64,000 nucleotides of DNA from Alteraquisediminimonas sediminicola. Lineage in GTDB: Bacteria > Pseudomonadota > Alphaproteobacteria > Sphingomonadales > Sphingomonadaceae. Shown here in pieces: positions 45,586-62,565 of the stretch. The number at the start of each line of letters is the position of its first letter. Within the stretch, counting starts at the first letter, position 1. The translations under genes were made by a program, and so were the position numbers. The stretch spans positions 310,001 through 374,000 of the forward strand of contig NZ_JAHXZS010000001.1 in NCBI RefSeq assembly GCF_019740335.1. Reading direction: 5' to 3'. The notes under the pieces were generated by a model. The model saw only the letters and a list, made by a program, of their open reading frames with translations. It was not told the DNA's origin and did no database searches.

Positions 45586-46514
45586 TGCATCACCTTATCG
45601 ACCACAAGAACCCCAAACAATATAAACTGATAGAGGATCGAGTAAAAGAACAACTGCTTTTCAGGCTTCATCCCATCGCCCTCCACCGGGCGATGGATCA
45701 ACACCCGCCAAGCAAGCCACATGAAAATCAGCGAAGTCACAATCGCCGTGATCCCATAAAGCGGGCCGGTCAAGTGCAATAGCCACGGCAGCACCGCCAC
45801 TGCGACCATCGGCACCGTGTACACGGCGATATGCTGGCGCGTCACCTTCTCGCCCGCGATCACCGGCAGCATCGGCACACCCGCATTGGCATAGTCCATC
45901 CGCACATAAAGCGAGAGCGCCCAGAAATGCGGCGGCGTCCATAAGAAGATCAGAGCGAACAACAGGATCGGCATCACATCGAGCGACCCCGTTGCCGCCA
46001 CCCAGCCGATCATCGGCGGAAAAGCGCCCGCCGCCCCGCCGATAACGATATTCTGCGCCGTGCGACGCTTCAGCCAGACCGTGTAGATCATGACATAGAA
46101 CAGGATCGAAATCGCGAGGATGAAGGCCGCAAACCAATTGGCCGCCACGCCCATCAAAATGACCGAGAAGAACGACATGCCCACGCCGAAATGCAGCGCC
46201 GACTGACGATCCATCCGCCCTGCCGGCAATGGCCGCTGTGCCGTGCGCTTCATCTTGGCGTCGATGTCCGACTCATACCATTGATTGAGCGCCGCTGCCG
46301 CCCCTGCCCCCAGCGCAATGCACAGCACAGCTGCAAAAGCGAGGACCGGATGAAGAGTGGCGGGCGCCACCAGCAATCCGCAAAGCCCGGTAAACACTAC
46401 CAAAGTCATCACGCGCGGTTTCGTCAGCGCAATAAAATCGCGCCAGTCGGCAGGCATCGGCAATGCGTTTGGAGACGCCAATTTGCTTGAAGGTTCAGGT
46501 AACATGATGTCCAT
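45582..46514 (-). CDS. ctaB: Protoheme IX farnesyltransferase
   Basis: CtaB (Cox10/CyoE) adds a farnesyl group to heme b to make heme o, the precursor of heme a. The 310-residue UbiA-family protein has about nine membrane helices. The two Asp-rich prenyl-binding motifs are [19 protein letters not shown] and the later [15 protein letters not shown] segment. The ATG at 46514 is used; ATG 46505 is possible. It lies downstream of ctaD behind a strong hairpin and overlaps the 42-codon gene. Confidence 0.96.
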   Translation of the reverse strand: MDIMLPEPSSKLASPNALPMPADWRDFIALTKPRVMTLVVFTGLCGLLVAPATLHPVLAFAAVLCIALGAGAAAALNQWYESDIDAKMKRTAQRPLPAGRMDRQSALHFGVGMSFFSVILMGVAANWFAAFILAISILFYVMIYTVWLKRRTAQNIVIGGAAGAFPPMIGWVAATGSLDVMPILLFALIFLWTPPHFWALSLYVRMDYANAGVPMLPVIAGEKVTRQHIAVYTVPMVAVAVLPWLLHLTGPLYGITAIVTSLIFMWLAWRVLIHRPVEGDGMKPEKQLFFYSILYQFILFGVLVVDKVMQ

Positions 46515-46530
46515 CTAGCACGACAGGATC

Positions 46531-46575
46531 AAAAAAACAGCGGGCCATCTTAACCCTTAGGTCAAGATGGCCCGC
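46531..46575 (-). terminator. Rho-independent terminator between ctaD and ctaB
   Basis: On the minus strand a perfect 12-bp stem (46575-46564 with 46551-46540), loop of 12 nt, is followed three bases later by seven T residues (46537-46531). This is a textbook intrinsic terminator inside an otherwise continuous gene cluster. It may give ctaC-ctaD higher expression than the assembly genes, or mark a separate promoter for ctaB. Confidence 0.9.
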
Positions 46576-46601
46576 CACTGTTTTAGCCTATTTGACCGAG
46601 A

Positions 46602-49348
<2,747 letters not shown>

Positions 49349-49419
49349 CTTACCCCCACCTCAAGGGATTCCGCCCCGTTTTGAAGCTCCTCCACAGGGT
49401 CTAAATCGTCGCGGCTTAT

Positions 49420-49440
49420 AGGCGCGGTTTTTTTGCGCCT
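49420..49440. repeat. Hairpin in the ctaC leader region
   Basis: AGGCGC (49420-49425) and GCGCCT (49435-49440) form a 6-bp stem around a GGTTTTTTT loop, about 70 bp upstream of ctaC. It may lie in the leader of the oxidase transcript. Function unknown. Confidence 0.35.
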
Positions 49441-49468
49441 CAAGTCGTGATTTGAACCCCAATGACGG

Positions 49469-49487
49469 TTGCAGCCAAGGACTGCAA
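49469..49487. promoter_or_regulatory. Inverted repeat in the ctaC/pyrE divergent region
   Basis: TTGCAG (49469-49474) and CTGCAA (49482-49487) form a perfect 6+7+6 inverted repeat. The left arm could also be a -35 element (TTGCAG) with TATCAC at 49492-49497 as -10, 17 bp apart, directed toward pyrE. Both readings are tentative. Confidence 0.3.
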
Positions 49488-49530
49488 TCCCTATCACGCC
49501 TGTACATTATAAAGCATCACGGGATTGCGC

Positions 49531-50124
49531 ATGACGAACGAAGAGATTTTGGCTGAATTCAAGGCTTCTGAGGCATTGCTCGAAGGCCATTTCATCCTGT
49601 CGTCCGGGTTGCGCAGCTCGCGCTACCTGCAATGTGCGCGGGTTTTGATGAATCCGGCACGCGCCGCCCGACTCGCAGAAGCGCTGGCCGCGTCCATCCC
49701 CGAAAATATCCGCAACCAGATCAACGCCGTGATCGCCCCTGCCATGGGCGGGGTCATTATCGGCCATGAAATGGGCCGGGCCTTGGGCGTCGATGCGATG
49801 TTCGTCGAACGCCCGACCGGCACCTTCGAACTGCGGCGGGGCTTTCGGATCACGCCGGGCGCGAAAATCCTGATGGTCGAGGATGTCGTTACCACCGGCC
49901 TGTCATCACGTGAGGCCATGATTGCCATCAAGGCCGCCGGTGGCGAAGTGATTGCCGCCGCCTCCTTGGTCGATCGCTCCAATGGCTCGGCCGACCTTGG
50001 CGTCCCGTTCTTCCCGCTTATCCGCCTCGATGTACCGAGCTATGCGCCCGATGCCCTGCCCCCGGAACTGGCGGCGATCCCGGCGATCAAGCCCGGCAGC
50101 CGTGCGGAACCAGCAGCGGCATGA
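49531..50124 (+). CDS. pyrE: Orotate phosphoribosyltransferase
   Basis: PyrE converts orotate and PRPP to OMP in pyrimidine synthesis. With the ATG at 49531 the protein has 197 residues. Signatures include [19 protein letters not shown] near the N-terminus, the [17 protein letters not shown] segment, the flexible loop [15 protein letters not shown], and the PRPP-binding motif [14 protein letters not shown]. An in-frame TTG six bases upstream is less likely. The stop overlaps pdxJ by 4 bp, starting the pyrE-pdxJ-acpS-lepB unit. Confidence 0.97.
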   Translation: MTNEEILAEFKASEALLEGHFILSSGLRSSRYLQCARVLMNPARAARLAEALAASIPENIRNQINAVIAPAMGGVIIGHEMGRALGVDAMFVERPTGTFELRRGFRITPGAKILMVEDVVTTGLSSREAMIAIKAAGGEVIAAASLVDRSNGSADLGVPFFPLIRLDVPSYAPDALPPELAAIPAIKPGSRAEPAAA

Positions 50125-50861
50125 GCGCATCCGCGCACAACCACCTGCGGCTTGGGGTGAATATCGACCATGTGGCGACCATCAGGAACGCCCGTGGCGG
50201 TGATCATCCCGATCCCGTCAAGGCGGCGATGGCCGCGCAGGCGGCGGGCGCGGATGGCATCACTGCCCATTTGCGCGAAGACCGCCGCCATATCCGCGAT
50301 GATGACATCACTCGCCTGATGGATAGGCTCAATGTTCCGCTCAACCTTGAAATGGCGGCGACCGAGGAAATGGTCGAGATCGCCCTGCGCCACCGCCCCC
50401 ATGCCGCCTGCATCGTGCCGGAGCGCCGCGCCGAACGCACGACCGAGGGTGGGCTTGATGCCGCAGGTCAGTTCGACGCGCTTCAACCGATTGTCGCCCG
50501 ACTCTCGGATGCCGGGATTCGCGTCAGCCTGTTCATCGCCCCCGAACCCGCGCAAATCGATGCCGCGATCCGCTTGGGCGCGCCGGTCGTGGAACTTCAC
50601 ACCGGGCGTTATGCTGAACTTTCCGGCGCGGAACGCGGTGCCGAATTGGGCCTCCTTGCCGAAATGGCGGCGCTCGCGGCGCGCAACGGGATCGAACCCC
50701 ATGCCGGCCATGGCCTGACCTATGATAATGTCACCGCCATTGCCGCCATTCCGCAATTATGCGAACTCAACATCGGCCATTTCCTGATTGGCGAAGCCGT
50801 GTTCGACGGGCTGGCCGATGCCATTGCCCGGATGCGCGGGATGATGGACGTCGCCAGATAA
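50121..50861 (+). CDS. pdxJ: Pyridoxine 5'-phosphate synthase
   Basis: PdxJ closes the pyridoxine ring from 3-amino-1-hydroxyacetone phosphate and deoxyxylulose phosphate. The 246-residue TIM-barrel protein shows [33 protein letters not shown], the catalytic Glu in [11 protein letters not shown], and the [11 protein letters not shown] phosphate-binding region. It overlaps pyrE by 4 bp and lies 24 bp before acpS. The pdxJ-acpS-lepB order is common in proteobacteria. Confidence 0.97.
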   Translation: MSASAHNHLRLGVNIDHVATIRNARGGDHPDPVKAAMAAQAAGADGITAHLREDRRHIRDDDITRLMDRLNVPLNLEMAATEEMVEIALRHRPHAACIVPERRAERTTEGGLDAAGQFDALQPIVARLSDAGIRVSLFIAPEPAQIDAAIRLGAPVVELHTGRYAELSGAERGAELGLLAEMAALAARNGIEPHAGHGLTYDNVTAIAAIPQLCELNIGHFLIGEAVFDGLADAIARMRGMMDVAR

Positions 50862-50885
50862 TATGAACCGGTTGAGGTGGAATCG

Positions 50886-51308
50886 ATGATCATCGGCCTT
50901 GGTTCCGATCTGTGTAATATCGAACGGATTCAGCATTCGCTGGATCGGTTCGGGGATCGTTTCACCCGCCGCGTCTTCACCCCGCAGGAAATCGCCAAGG
51001 CGGAACGTCGCCCGTTCACCCGCGCCGGGACTTACGCCAAGCGCTTTGCCGCGAAAGAGGCCTTTTCCAAGGCCGTCGGCACCGGCTTCAAGCGCGGCGT
51101 GTTCATGAAGGACATTGGCGTCGTCAACCTGCCCTCGGGCGCGCCGACATTGGCGCTTGCGGGTGGCGCACTTGCGCGTTTGCAGGACATGACGCCCGAG
51201 GGGCATGAAATGCGTGTGCATCTGACGCTGACCGATGACCATCCTTGGGCGCAGGCCTTTGTCATTCTGGAAGCCTTACCCATCGCGATTGTGCCTGACG
51301 CCGCATGA
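50886..51308 (+). CDS. acpS: Holo-[acyl-carrier-protein] synthase
   Basis: AcpS attaches 4'-phosphopantetheine from CoA to acyl carrier protein. The ATG at 50886 is preceded by GAGGTGG with a 5-base gap; a GTG at 50877 lies within that site. The 140-residue protein has the Mg-binding [13 protein letters not shown] near residues 3-15 and the conserved [15 protein letters not shown] motif. The stop overlaps the lepB start by 4 bp, so the two are coupled. Confidence 0.97.
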   Translation: MIIGLGSDLCNIERIQHSLDRFGDRFTRRVFTPQEIAKAERRPFTRAGTYAKRFAAKEAFSKAVGTGFKRGVFMKDIGVVNLPSGAPTLALAGGALARLQDMTPEGHEMRVHLTLTDDHPWAQAFVILEALPIAIVPDAA

Positions 51309-52147
51309 ACAGCCCCGCAGCGGACAGCAAGGGCCTGTCCCATACGCTCCGACACGAACTGTCCGGCCTCATCATCTTATTGCTGGCGGTGCTCGGCTTT
51401 CACAGCCTGATCGCCAAGCCCTTTTATATCCCGTCCGAATCGATGCTGCCGACCTTGCGCGTCGGCGATCGGCTGGTGGTGAGCAAATATCCCTATGGCT
51501 GGTCCTATGTCTCGCCCAGCCTCGATATATTGCCGTTCATCAACGGGCGACTTTTCGGCCATCTGCCCGAACGCGGCGACATTGTGATCGTGCGCCCCAA
51601 GGGCCGGTCGGTCGATTATATCAAGCGCGTGGTGGGCTTGCCCGGAGATCGGCTGGCGATGCGGCGCGGCACATTGATCATCAACGGCGTCCCGGTGCGG
51701 CGCGAGACGGCGCCCGATGCGATGATCCCGGTGGATGCCAATAGCCGCTGCGACAAGCCGCCTTATCTCCAGCGCCGCGTCACAGGCGATGATGGACTGC
51801 ATTACTGCCGCCTGCCGATGATGCGCGAGATCCTGCCCAATGGGGTACGCTATGACACGCTCGATCTCATGATCCGCGAGACGGACGATATCATGCCGAT
51901 CACCCTCGGGCCGGATGAACTCTATCTCCTCGGCGACAACCGCGATGATTCGGCGGATAGCCGGATCGATGCCCAACATGGTGGCCTTGATGGGCCGGTG
52001 CGTGTGGAAAGCATCGGCGGACGGGCAGAGTTCATCACCTTTTCGCTGGATGGTTCCAGCCGCTTTTGGCAGGTGAAGACATGGCTTGCCGCCCTGCGCC
52101 GGGATCGTAGCGGCCTATCGTTGCGCCCTGAAAAAGACGACGAATAA
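51305..52147 (+). CDS. lepB: Signal peptidase I
   Basis: LepB removes signal peptides from exported proteins at the periplasmic face of the inner membrane. The 280-residue protein has one N-terminal membrane helix (about 18-37). The catalytic serine is in [14 protein letters not shown] (S near residue 47) and the general-base lysine in [14 protein letters not shown]. The C-terminal [14 protein letters not shown] box is intact. It is the last gene of the pyrE unit; acnA follows after 190 bp. Confidence 0.97.
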   Translation: MNSPAADSKGLSHTLRHELSGLIILLLAVLGFHSLIAKPFYIPSESMLPTLRVGDRLVVSKYPYGWSYVSPSLDILPFINGRLFGHLPERGDIVIVRPKGRSVDYIKRVVGLPGDRLAMRRGTLIINGVPVRRETAPDAMIPVDANSRCDKPPYLQRRVTGDDGLHYCRLPMMREILPNGVRYDTLDLMIRETDDIMPITLGPDELYLLGDNRDDSADSRIDAQHGGLDGPVRVESIGGRAEFITFSLDGSSRFWQVKTWLAALRRDRSGLSLRPEKDDE

Positions 52148-52337
52148 GCGGGTTAATGACGATCTGATCGTTGCAATATGGTGACACTGATCGTCGGTTT
52201 CAGACAAATCTCCCGTTCCGCCTTTCGACTTTAGCCCAATATGCAGATAAAATAGGTCCCTTCCCCTTTTCCCTGCGGCCCGTGCTTGCTATGGGCTTCG
52301 CCCGACTCTTCGCATCTGCAATATTGGGGAATTCGCC

Positions 52338-55013
<2,676 letters not shown>

Positions 55014-55036
55014 GCGACCGCTTCAACGCGCTAACG

Positions 55037-55069
55037 AAAAAGGCTCGCACATCAGTGCGGGCCTTTTTT
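55037..55069 (+). terminator. Rho-independent terminator after acnA
   Basis: A 14-position stem (55037-55050 with 55055-55068, including one G-T wobble) with an ATCA loop ends in six T residues (55064-55069). It is 24 bp after the acnA stop. Confidence 0.92.
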
Positions 55070-56591
<1,522 letters not shown>

Positions 56592-56625
56592 TCGCTGCCC
56601 CCCTCCCGTCACACGAGTAAATATC

Positions 56626-57735
56626 ATGAGTAACCTGCCCGCTTTGCCCGCTGATGCCCGCATCTATTTGCGCCCCACCGCCTTTGTGGATGCGCCCTTC
56701 GGCCTTGATGGGCAGGTGCTGCGGCTGGCAGGCGGGCTGGTCTGGTTCTCCGCCGTCGAACTGATCGCGGCCATTGGCGGCAAAAGGGTGTTGCAAGCCC
56801 TTATCCCGGTGGCCGATCTCCTCATTTTGTCCGAACGCGATGATCGGGTGGCGAGCGTGCTACACAGGCTCACCGCACCCCGCGCCGCGCTCCAGATGGG
56901 CGAACGCACGATCCGGCTCGATCAGCCGCAGGTGATGGCGATCCTCAACGTCACGCCTGACAGCTTCTCTGACGGCGGCAAGCATCTTGGCGACACCCCG
57001 GCGATTATTGCCGCCGCGATCGACATGGCCAGCCAAGGCGCGGCGATGATCGACATTGGCGGGGAATCCACCCGCCCCGGCGCGACCGATGTTTGGGAGG
57101 GCGATGAAATCGCCCGGATCGAACCCGTGATCCGTGGCCTTGCCCCTAGCGGCATCGCTATCTCGCTTGATACACGCAAGGCCGCGGTGATGGAGGCTGG
57201 TCTCGCCGCTGGCGGGCATCTGATCAACGATGTCTCCGGCCTCACTTATGACAAGCGCGCCATGGCGGTTGCCAGCGCGGCCAATTGCCCGATTGCCCTG
57301 ATGCATTATCAAGGCGCACCGCAAAACATGCAGACAGCCCCCCAATATGATGATGCGTTGATCGAGGTCTATGACTGGCTCGACGCCCGGATTGCGGCAT
57401 GCGAGGCGGCAGGGATCGACCGCGCCCGGCTGATTGTCGATCCGGGCATCGGCTTTGGCAAGAATTTGCGGCATAATCTCGCATTATTGAATGGTCTGTC
57501 GCTATTTCACGGCCTTGGCTGTCCGATCCTGTTGGGGGCGAGCCGCAAGCGGATCATCGGCGCGCTCTCCAACGAAGCGCCGGTGGAACAACGGCTCGGC
57601 GGTTCGGTCGCGCTCGCTATGTTCGGCGCGATGCAAGGCGCGCAATTGCTGCGGGTCCATGATGTGCCGGAAACGGTGCAGGCGCTGCGCGTCTGGCGAG
57701 GCCTGCGCGATGAGGCGCTCACCCCGCAATGCTGA
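56626..57735 (+). CDS. folP: Dihydropteroate synthase
   Basis: FolP joins p-aminobenzoate to the pterin diphosphate in folate synthesis and is the sulfonamide target. The 369-residue protein is about 90 residues longer than E. coli FolP, with an N-terminal extension (1-90) of unknown role common in alphaproteobacteria. The core shows [45 protein letters not shown] and the C-terminal GASRKRIIG. It follows ccrM by 34 bp and overlaps the DUF1294 gene by 7 bp. Confidence 0.96.
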   Translation: MSNLPALPADARIYLRPTAFVDAPFGLDGQVLRLAGGLVWFSAVELIAAIGGKRVLQALIPVADLLILSERDDRVASVLHRLTAPRAALQMGERTIRLDQPQVMAILNVTPDSFSDGGKHLGDTPAIIAAAIDMASQGAAMIDIGGESTRPGATDVWEGDEIARIEPVIRGLAPSGIAISLDTRKAAVMEAGLAAGGHLINDVSGLTYDKRAMAVASAANCPIALMHYQGAPQNMQTAPQYDDALIEVYDWLDARIAACEAAGIDRARLIVDPGIGFGKNLRHNLALLNGLSLFHGLGCPILLGASRKRIIGALSNEAPVEQRLGGSVALAMFGAMQGAQLLRVHDVPETVQALRVWRGLRDEALTPQC

Positions 57736-58010
57736 TGCCCGCACTCACCCCGCTCCATCTATTCGGCGCATTATTGGCGATCAACCTCTGGACGATGCTG
57801 CGTTTCTGGCAGGACAAGGCTTATGCAGCCCATCGGCAACGCCGCATCCCCGAACGCAGCCTGTTGCTGCTCGCCGCCATCGGCGGCACGCCCGGCGCAT
57901 TTCTCGCCCGCCACTTGTTTCGCCACAAGACAAGGAAACAGCCCTTTTCCTTTTATTTATGGCTGATCCTCATGCTCCAGGGCGGCCTCATCATCGGCCT
58001 CAGCCGGTAG
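57729..58010 (+). CDS. DUF1294 family small membrane protein
   Basis: The 93-residue product has two or three membrane helices and the DUF1294 motif [19 protein letters not shown], followed by [12 protein letters not shown]. The family has no known activity. Start options are ATG 57729 and ATG 57735, both overlapping the end of folP. It is probably cotranscribed with folP. About 100 bp separate it from chvI. Confidence 0.85.
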   Translation: MLMPALTPLHLFGALLAINLWTMLRFWQDKAYAAHRQRRIPERSLLLLAAIGGTPGAFLARHLFRHKTRKQPFSFYLWLILMLQGGLIIGLSR

Positions 58011-58108
58011 CGCATTATCTGCACGGGGATAGATTGCCCTCTACCCCGGCATCCGCTAGAGATTGCCGCACACAACCACTGAATAGCGGGATGATCCTGG
58101 AAAATCCG

Positions 58109-58822
58109 ATGACCCCGACCATTGCTCTGGTGGACGACGACAGGAACATCCTGACATCGGTATCAATTGCCCTGCAAACCGAGGGCTTCCTCGTGCGCGT
58201 CTATAATGACAGCGAGGCGGCGCTCAGGGCATTGATCGACAATCCTCCCGAACTGGCGGTCCTTGACATCAAGATGCCCCGGATGGACGGCATGGAATTG
58301 TTGCGGCGCTTGCGGGAAAAGACCGATTTTCCGGTGATCTTCCTCACCTCCAAGGATGATGAGCTGGATGAGGCACTAGGCCTCGCACTCGGTGCCGATG
58401 ATTATATCGCCAAGCCCTTCTCCCAACGCCTGCTGATCGCCCGCATCCGCGCAATCCTGCGGCGCTTGCAGCCGCGCGACCAGATGGGGACGAGCACAAC
58501 CCCATCCGAGCCGGAGCCGGAACCGATGGTGCGCGGCAAGCTGGAAATGGACCCCGGTCGCCACAAAGTGCGCTGGAATGGGGAGCCGGTAACGCTGACC
58601 GTCACCGAATTCCTGATCTTGGAAGCGCTGGCCATGCGCCCCGGCTTCGTCAAATCGCGCGACCAGTTGCTCGACATCGCCTATCAGGATGATGTCTATG
58701 TCGATGATCGCACGATCGACAGCCATATCAAACGCCTGCGCCGCAAGTTCCGCCAGATCGACCCGCAATTCGACGCTATCGAGACGCTCTACGGCGTCGG
58801 CTATCGTTTCGACGAGGAATGA
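58109..58822 (+). CDS. chvI: Response regulator ChvI
   Basis: ChvI is an OmpR-type transcription factor controlling envelope, acid and carbon responses in alphaproteobacteria. The 237-residue protein has a receiver domain with acidic pair DDD (9-11), phospho-acceptor D53 in [12 protein letters not shown], the conserved T/K region FLTSKDDE and AKPFSQRLL, and a C-terminal winged helix with [15 protein letters not shown]. The ATG at 58109 has GGAAAA upstream; the ATG at 58091 is an alternative. It overlaps chvG by 4 bp. Confidence 0.95.
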   Translation: MTPTIALVDDDRNILTSVSIALQTEGFLVRVYNDSEAALRALIDNPPELAVLDIKMPRMDGMELLRRLREKTDFPVIFLTSKDDELDEALGLALGADDYIAKPFSQRLLIARIRAILRRLQPRDQMGTSTTPSEPEPEPMVRGKLEMDPGRHKVRWNGEPVTLTVTEFLILEALAMRPGFVKSRDQLLDIAYQDDVYVDDRTIDSHIKRLRRKFRQIDPQFDAIETLYGVGYRFDEE

Positions 58823-60384
58823 GCGAAGATACCTCTTTTCGCCTGCGCTGGTCAGGCCGCTGGTCGCTGACGACCCGCATCCTCGTCGTCAACATTCTCG
58901 CGCTGGCGTTTCTCGCGGGCAGCTTCGCCTATCTCGACAGCTATCGCAGCCGTCTGATCGAAGCACGCACCGAACGCACCGCGCGGGAGGTCAGCCTGAT
59001 GGCAGCCGCCATCGCCGCCGCACCAACGGAAAAACGGCCTCAGTTGGTCCAGAGTTTTGGTGCGCAATATCTTCGCCGCATCCGCCTCTATGATGGCGAC
59101 ACGCTTATCCTCGACAGTTTTCAACTTGGGTCGCCCAGCTACACCCTGCGCAACCCATCCGAAGAGCCATGGCAGCGCAAAGCCGCCCGTTTACTCGACC
59201 GGAGCTTTGATCGCATCGTCGGTGGCACACGCTATCCGGTGTTCAATGAGCCGACAATCGACACTGCCGGCGCATGGCCGGCAATTGCTGCCGTACGCCA
59301 AGCGGGCCAAACCGAAGTATTTGTCCATTACGCCCCGGATCGCACGCCGATGCTGGTGTCTGCGACCAATTTGCACACGGCCACCACGCCCGACAATCCC
59401 GCTTTATCTATGCTCGTCACTGAAAACGCCCGTGATATCACCCGCACTACCCGCTCCGAACGCTGGCGGCTGGCGTTGGTGCTGGCGGGGGTGACGATAT
59501 CCTCTGTGCTGTTGTCCTTGTTTCTCGCCCGCACCATCGTCCAGCCCTTGCGGATATTGGCACAAGCCGCCGAGCGCGTAAAAGCAGGCCGCGCCCGCGA
59601 CGTGGTCGTGCCCCGCCTGCCCGCTCGCCGCGATGAAATCGGCCATTTGGCGCGCGCGGTGGCCGATATGACGAGCGCCTTGCGCACCCGGATCGACGCG
59701 TCTGAGACATTTGCCGCCGACCTTACCCATGAATTGAAAAACCCGCTCGCCTCGCTGCGCTCTGCAGTCGAAACCCTTGGCAAGATCGACAATCCGGTAT
59801 TCCGCGATCAATTGCTCGACATCATCCGTCAGGATGCGGAGCGACTGGATCGGCTCATCACCGATATCGCTGAAATTTCGCGACTGGATGCCGAACTGAC
59901 CCGCACCCGGTTTGAACTGTTTGATCTGGGCAAGCTGCTGGATGACATGATCCGCGCATGGTCGGCGCGACAGGACATTCACGGCGTCCGCTTCGCTTAT
60001 GCGCGGCAGCAGCAAGGCACGGCAATGGTGATGGGCGACAAGGACCGGCTGGCCCGCATGTTTCACAATCTGATCGACAATGCCCAATCCTTCTCGCCAC
60101 CCAATGGCCTTGTTACTATTGCGCTCGCATCGGACGATCAGCTTGCCACCGTACGGATCACCGATGAAGGACCGGGCATACCGCGTGAAAGTCGCGAGGC
60201 GATCTTCCGGCGCTTTCACAGCGACCGCCCGGATTCGTCCTTTGGCCGCCATAGCGGGCTTGGTCTTGCTATTGCCCGCACCATTATCGAAGGGCATGGT
60301 GGCCATATTATCGTCGATGATCGCGACGACGAACAAAGCGGCGCAAGCTTTCGGGTCGAATTGCCGCAGGTCACGCAGGAATAA
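58819..60384 (+). CDS. chvG: Sensor histidine kinase ChvG
   Basis: ChvG (ExoS) senses envelope or acid conditions and phosphorylates ChvI. The 521-residue protein has two membrane helices (about 18-38 and 215-237) flanking a periplasmic domain of about 175 residues. A HAMP domain follows ([20 protein letters not shown] in part). The phospho-acceptor histidine is in [14 protein letters not shown] near 303, with N, G1 and G2 boxes in [22 protein letters not shown] and [16 protein letters not shown]. It is coupled to chvI and followed by hprK after 38 bp. Confidence 0.95.
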   Translation: MSEDTSFRLRWSGRWSLTTRILVVNILALAFLAGSFAYLDSYRSRLIEARTERTAREVSLMAAAIAAAPTEKRPQLVQSFGAQYLRRIRLYDGDTLILDSFQLGSPSYTLRNPSEEPWQRKAARLLDRSFDRIVGGTRYPVFNEPTIDTAGAWPAIAAVRQAGQTEVFVHYAPDRTPMLVSATNLHTATTPDNPALSMLVTENARDITRTTRSERWRLALVLAGVTISSVLLSLFLARTIVQPLRILAQAAERVKAGRARDVVVPRLPARRDEIGHLARAVADMTSALRTRIDASETFAADLTHELKNPLASLRSAVETLGKIDNPVFRDQLLDIIRQDAERLDRLITDIAEISRLDAELTRTRFELFDLGKLLDDMIRAWSARQDIHGVRFAYARQQQGTAMVMGDKDRLARMFHNLIDNAQSFSPPNGLVTIALASDDQLATVRITDEGPGIPRESREAIFRRFHSDRPDSSFGRHSGLGLAIARTIIEGHGGHIIVDDRDDEQSGASFRVELPQVTQE

Positions 60385-60422
60385 CGCTTGCAAAACAGTC
60401 CGGTCGGGACGAACCTGCGGTG

Positions 60423-60857
60423 ATGACAGTGCCAACGCTCCACGCCAGCTGTGTCGCCATCAATGGCAGAGCTGTGCTGATTACCGGGCCATCTGGCGCG
60501 GGCAAATCCGACCTTGCCTTGCGCCTGATCGATCGCGGCGCGGTGCTGGTCGCCGATGATTATTGCGACCTTTCGATCAAGGATGACCGACTTTTCGCGT
60601 CCCCCCCCGATCGAATCGCAGGGCTCATCGAACTGCGCGGCATCGGCATTTGCGCCACGCCCTTTTTGACGGGGTGCGAGGTGGCGATGGTTGTTCGACT
60701 TGTGCCCGAACCGGCACGAATGCCAGCCGAAGATGCGACGATCTTTATTGCAGGGCAGCAATTGCCGGTGATAGAGGTGAACGCATATGCAGCATCCGCG
60801 CCGATATTGGTCGAATGGGGCTTAAGTCGTATTCAAGACGGGAATTCATGCGCGTGA
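60423..60857 (+). CDS. hprK: Short HPr kinase/phosphorylase
   Basis: The 144-residue protein is the alphaproteobacterial, C-terminal-only form of HprK, lacking the N-terminal domain of Firmicutes enzymes. Walker A GPSGAGKS is at residues 22-29, and the HprK signature is IELRGIGI near 80. It would phosphorylate Ser of the HPr encoded 1.9 kb downstream. A GTG directly before the ATG (60420) is an alternative start. Its end overlaps rapZ by 10 bp. Confidence 0.92.
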   Translation: MTVPTLHASCVAINGRAVLITGPSGAGKSDLALRLIDRGAVLVADDYCDLSIKDDRLFASPPDRIAGLIELRGIGICATPFLTGCEVAMVVRLVPEPARMPAEDATIFIAGQQLPVIEVNAYAASAPILVEWGLSRIQDGNSCA

Positions 60858-61813
60858 CGGGAACAGACACAAGACCCCGCCGCATCTTGCTGGTCACCGG
60901 CATGTCCGGCGCTGGCCGATCCACGGCATTGCGCGCCTTTGCCGATATGGGCTGGGAAACGGTCGATCATCTCCCGCTGCCCTTGCTCAATCAATTGCTC
61001 GAAACGCCGCTGCCCGGCTCCACCAATGACAGCCGCCCGCTCGCTTTGGGGTTTGACAGCCAGACCCGTGGCTTTGACGCCGAGGACGTCGTCAACCGGC
61101 TGAAACGCAGTTCACAGGCGGGCGAACAGGCGATTTCCATGCTGTTCCTCGATTGCGCGGGAGCCGAGCTGGAGCGCCGCTATGCGGAAACCCGCCGCCG
61201 TCACCCGCTCTCACTCGACCGACCGGCAGCCGATGGCATCGCCCGCGAACGCGAATTGATGCTGCCGGTGCGGCGTTGGGCGCAATTTCTGATCGATACG
61301 ACCGATTGCACGACCAATGCGCTGCAAGAGGAGCTTCGCCGCCTGTTCGCCGAAGAAGGACAGACCCGGCTCGCCATCACCATCATGTCGTTCGGCTATG
61401 CCCGCGGCGTCCCACGCAATGCCGATCTGGTGTTCGACATGCGTTTTCTGCGTAACCCTTATTGGGATACCGAATTGCGCGACCGGACGGGCCAAGATGC
61501 GGCGGTCGCCGCTTATGTCCGCCTGGATGCGGGCTATGGCCCGATCACGGGGCAGCTTGGCACATTGCTGGAAGACATGCTGCCGCGCTATGCCGCACAG
61601 GGAAAATATCAGGTCACGCTTGCCTTTGGCTGCACCGGTGGCCGCCATCGATCCGTCTGTGTGACAGAGGAAATGGCCAGACGCTTGCGCGCAGCAGGTT
61701 TTTCGCTCACGGTAATTCATCGCGATATGTCATCTGGGACGCATGGCTCCGCCGATTCATGGGAACATGTGCCAGAAACAGGGGAATCAAACGATGCAAG
61801 CATGTCGCTGTAA
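60848..61813 (+). CDS. rapZ: RapZ-family nucleotide-binding protein
   Basis: RapZ (YvcJ) is a P-loop protein; in E. coli it is an adaptor that guides RNase E to GlmZ and senses glucosamine-6-phosphate. The 321-residue protein has Walker A GMSGAGRST at about 18-26. Conserved segments include LFLDCAGAELERRYAETRR, RERELMLPVR, the C-terminal FGYARGVPRNADLVFDMR and FGCTGGRHRSVC. The ATG at 60848 lies within the end of hprK. In alphaproteobacteria rapZ is usually between hprK and the PTS genes, as here; its RNA target there is unknown. Confidence 0.93.
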   Translation: MRVTGTDTRPRRILLVTGMSGAGRSTALRAFADMGWETVDHLPLPLLNQLLETPLPGSTNDSRPLALGFDSQTRGFDAEDVVNRLKRSSQAGEQAISMLFLDCAGAELERRYAETRRRHPLSLDRPAADGIARERELMLPVRRWAQFLIDTTDCTTNALQEELRRLFAEEGQTRLAITIMSFGYARGVPRNADLVFDMRFLRNPYWDTELRDRTGQDAAVAAYVRLDAGYGPITGQLGTLLEDMLPRYAAQGKYQVTLAFGCTGGRHRSVCVTEEMARRLRAAGFSLTVIHRDMSSGTHGSADSWEHVPETGESNDASMSL

Positions 61814-61879
61814 ATTGCATCGGTTTGGGCGTGCAGGCCTGATCAGCAGGCAGTGTGAGAACATAATGGAAGCAGTCGA

Positions 61880-62287
61880 ATGATCGGATTAGTTCTCGTA
61901 ACCCACGGCCAATTGGCCAGTGAATTTGTGCGTGCGATGGAACATGTGGTCGGCCCGCAGCCGAGCGTCGTTCCCATCTGCATCGGACCGGAAGACGATA
62001 TGGAGCAGCGCCGGGCGGAAATCCTTGCCGCCGTGCAGCAGGTCGATGAGGGGCAAGGCACGATCGTGCTGACCGACCTGTTTGGCGGCACCCCGTCGAA
62101 TCTGGCCATTTCCCTGATGAAAACCGATCCGATCGAGGTCATTGCCGGGGTCAACCTGCCGATGCTGATCCGTCTCGCCTCGGCACGGCGGACGATGGAC
62201 ATCCGCGCTGCCGTCGCCGCCGCCCGTGATGCAGGGCGCAAATATATCAGCGTCGCCTCCGAAGTCCTTGGCGAGGCCGCAGCATGA
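61880..62287 (+). CDS. PTS EIIA component, mannose family
   Basis: The 135-residue protein is a stand-alone EIIA-Man domain. The phosphorylated histidine is H9 in GLVLVTHGQLA. The ADLFGGTPSN-like turn appears as LTDLFGGTPSNLA. No EIIB, IIC or IID gene is adjacent, so it is more likely regulatory than a sugar transporter. It overlaps the HPr gene by 4 bp and receives phosphate from it. The 66-bp gap after rapZ may hold a promoter. Confidence 0.93.
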   Translation: MIGLVLVTHGQLASEFVRAMEHVVGPQPSVVPICIGPEDDMEQRRAEILAAVQQVDEGQGTIVLTDLFGGTPSNLAISLMKTDPIEVIAGVNLPMLIRLASARRTMDIRAAVAAARDAGRKYISVASEVLGEAAA

Positions 62288-62556
62288 GCGCTTTGTGTCA
62301 ATCGGTCGAAATCCGCAACAAACGCGGACTGCACGCGCGCGCCAGCGCCCGTTTCGTCACCCTCGCCTCCAGCCATCCCGCCTTGATCGAGGTTGAAAAG
62401 GACGGTTCCCGCGTCGTTGGCACGTCGATCATGGGGTTGATGATGCTGGGCGCGGCGATTGGTGACACCATCACCATTTCCGCATCGGGCGAAGGTGCAG
62501 ATACCGCATTGGCCGCGCTGGTCGCGCTGGTCGATGACAAGTTCGGCGAGGAATAG
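62284..62556 (+). CDS. ptsH: HPr family phosphocarrier
   Basis: The 90-residue protein carries the HPr active-site motif KRGLHARASARFV with H17 as phospho-acceptor from EI. A serine region around IMGLMMLGA corresponds to the HprK regulatory site; the consensus Ser46 position appears as TSIMGL. It belongs to the chvIG-hprK-rapZ-EIIA-HPr cluster. The EI gene (ptsP or ptsI) is not in the window. Confidence 0.94.
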   Translation: MSALCQSVEIRNKRGLHARASARFVTLASSHPALIEVEKDGSRVVGTSIMGLMMLGAAIGDTITISASGEGADTALAALVALVDDKFGEE

Positions 62557-62565
62557 AGACAGGTT

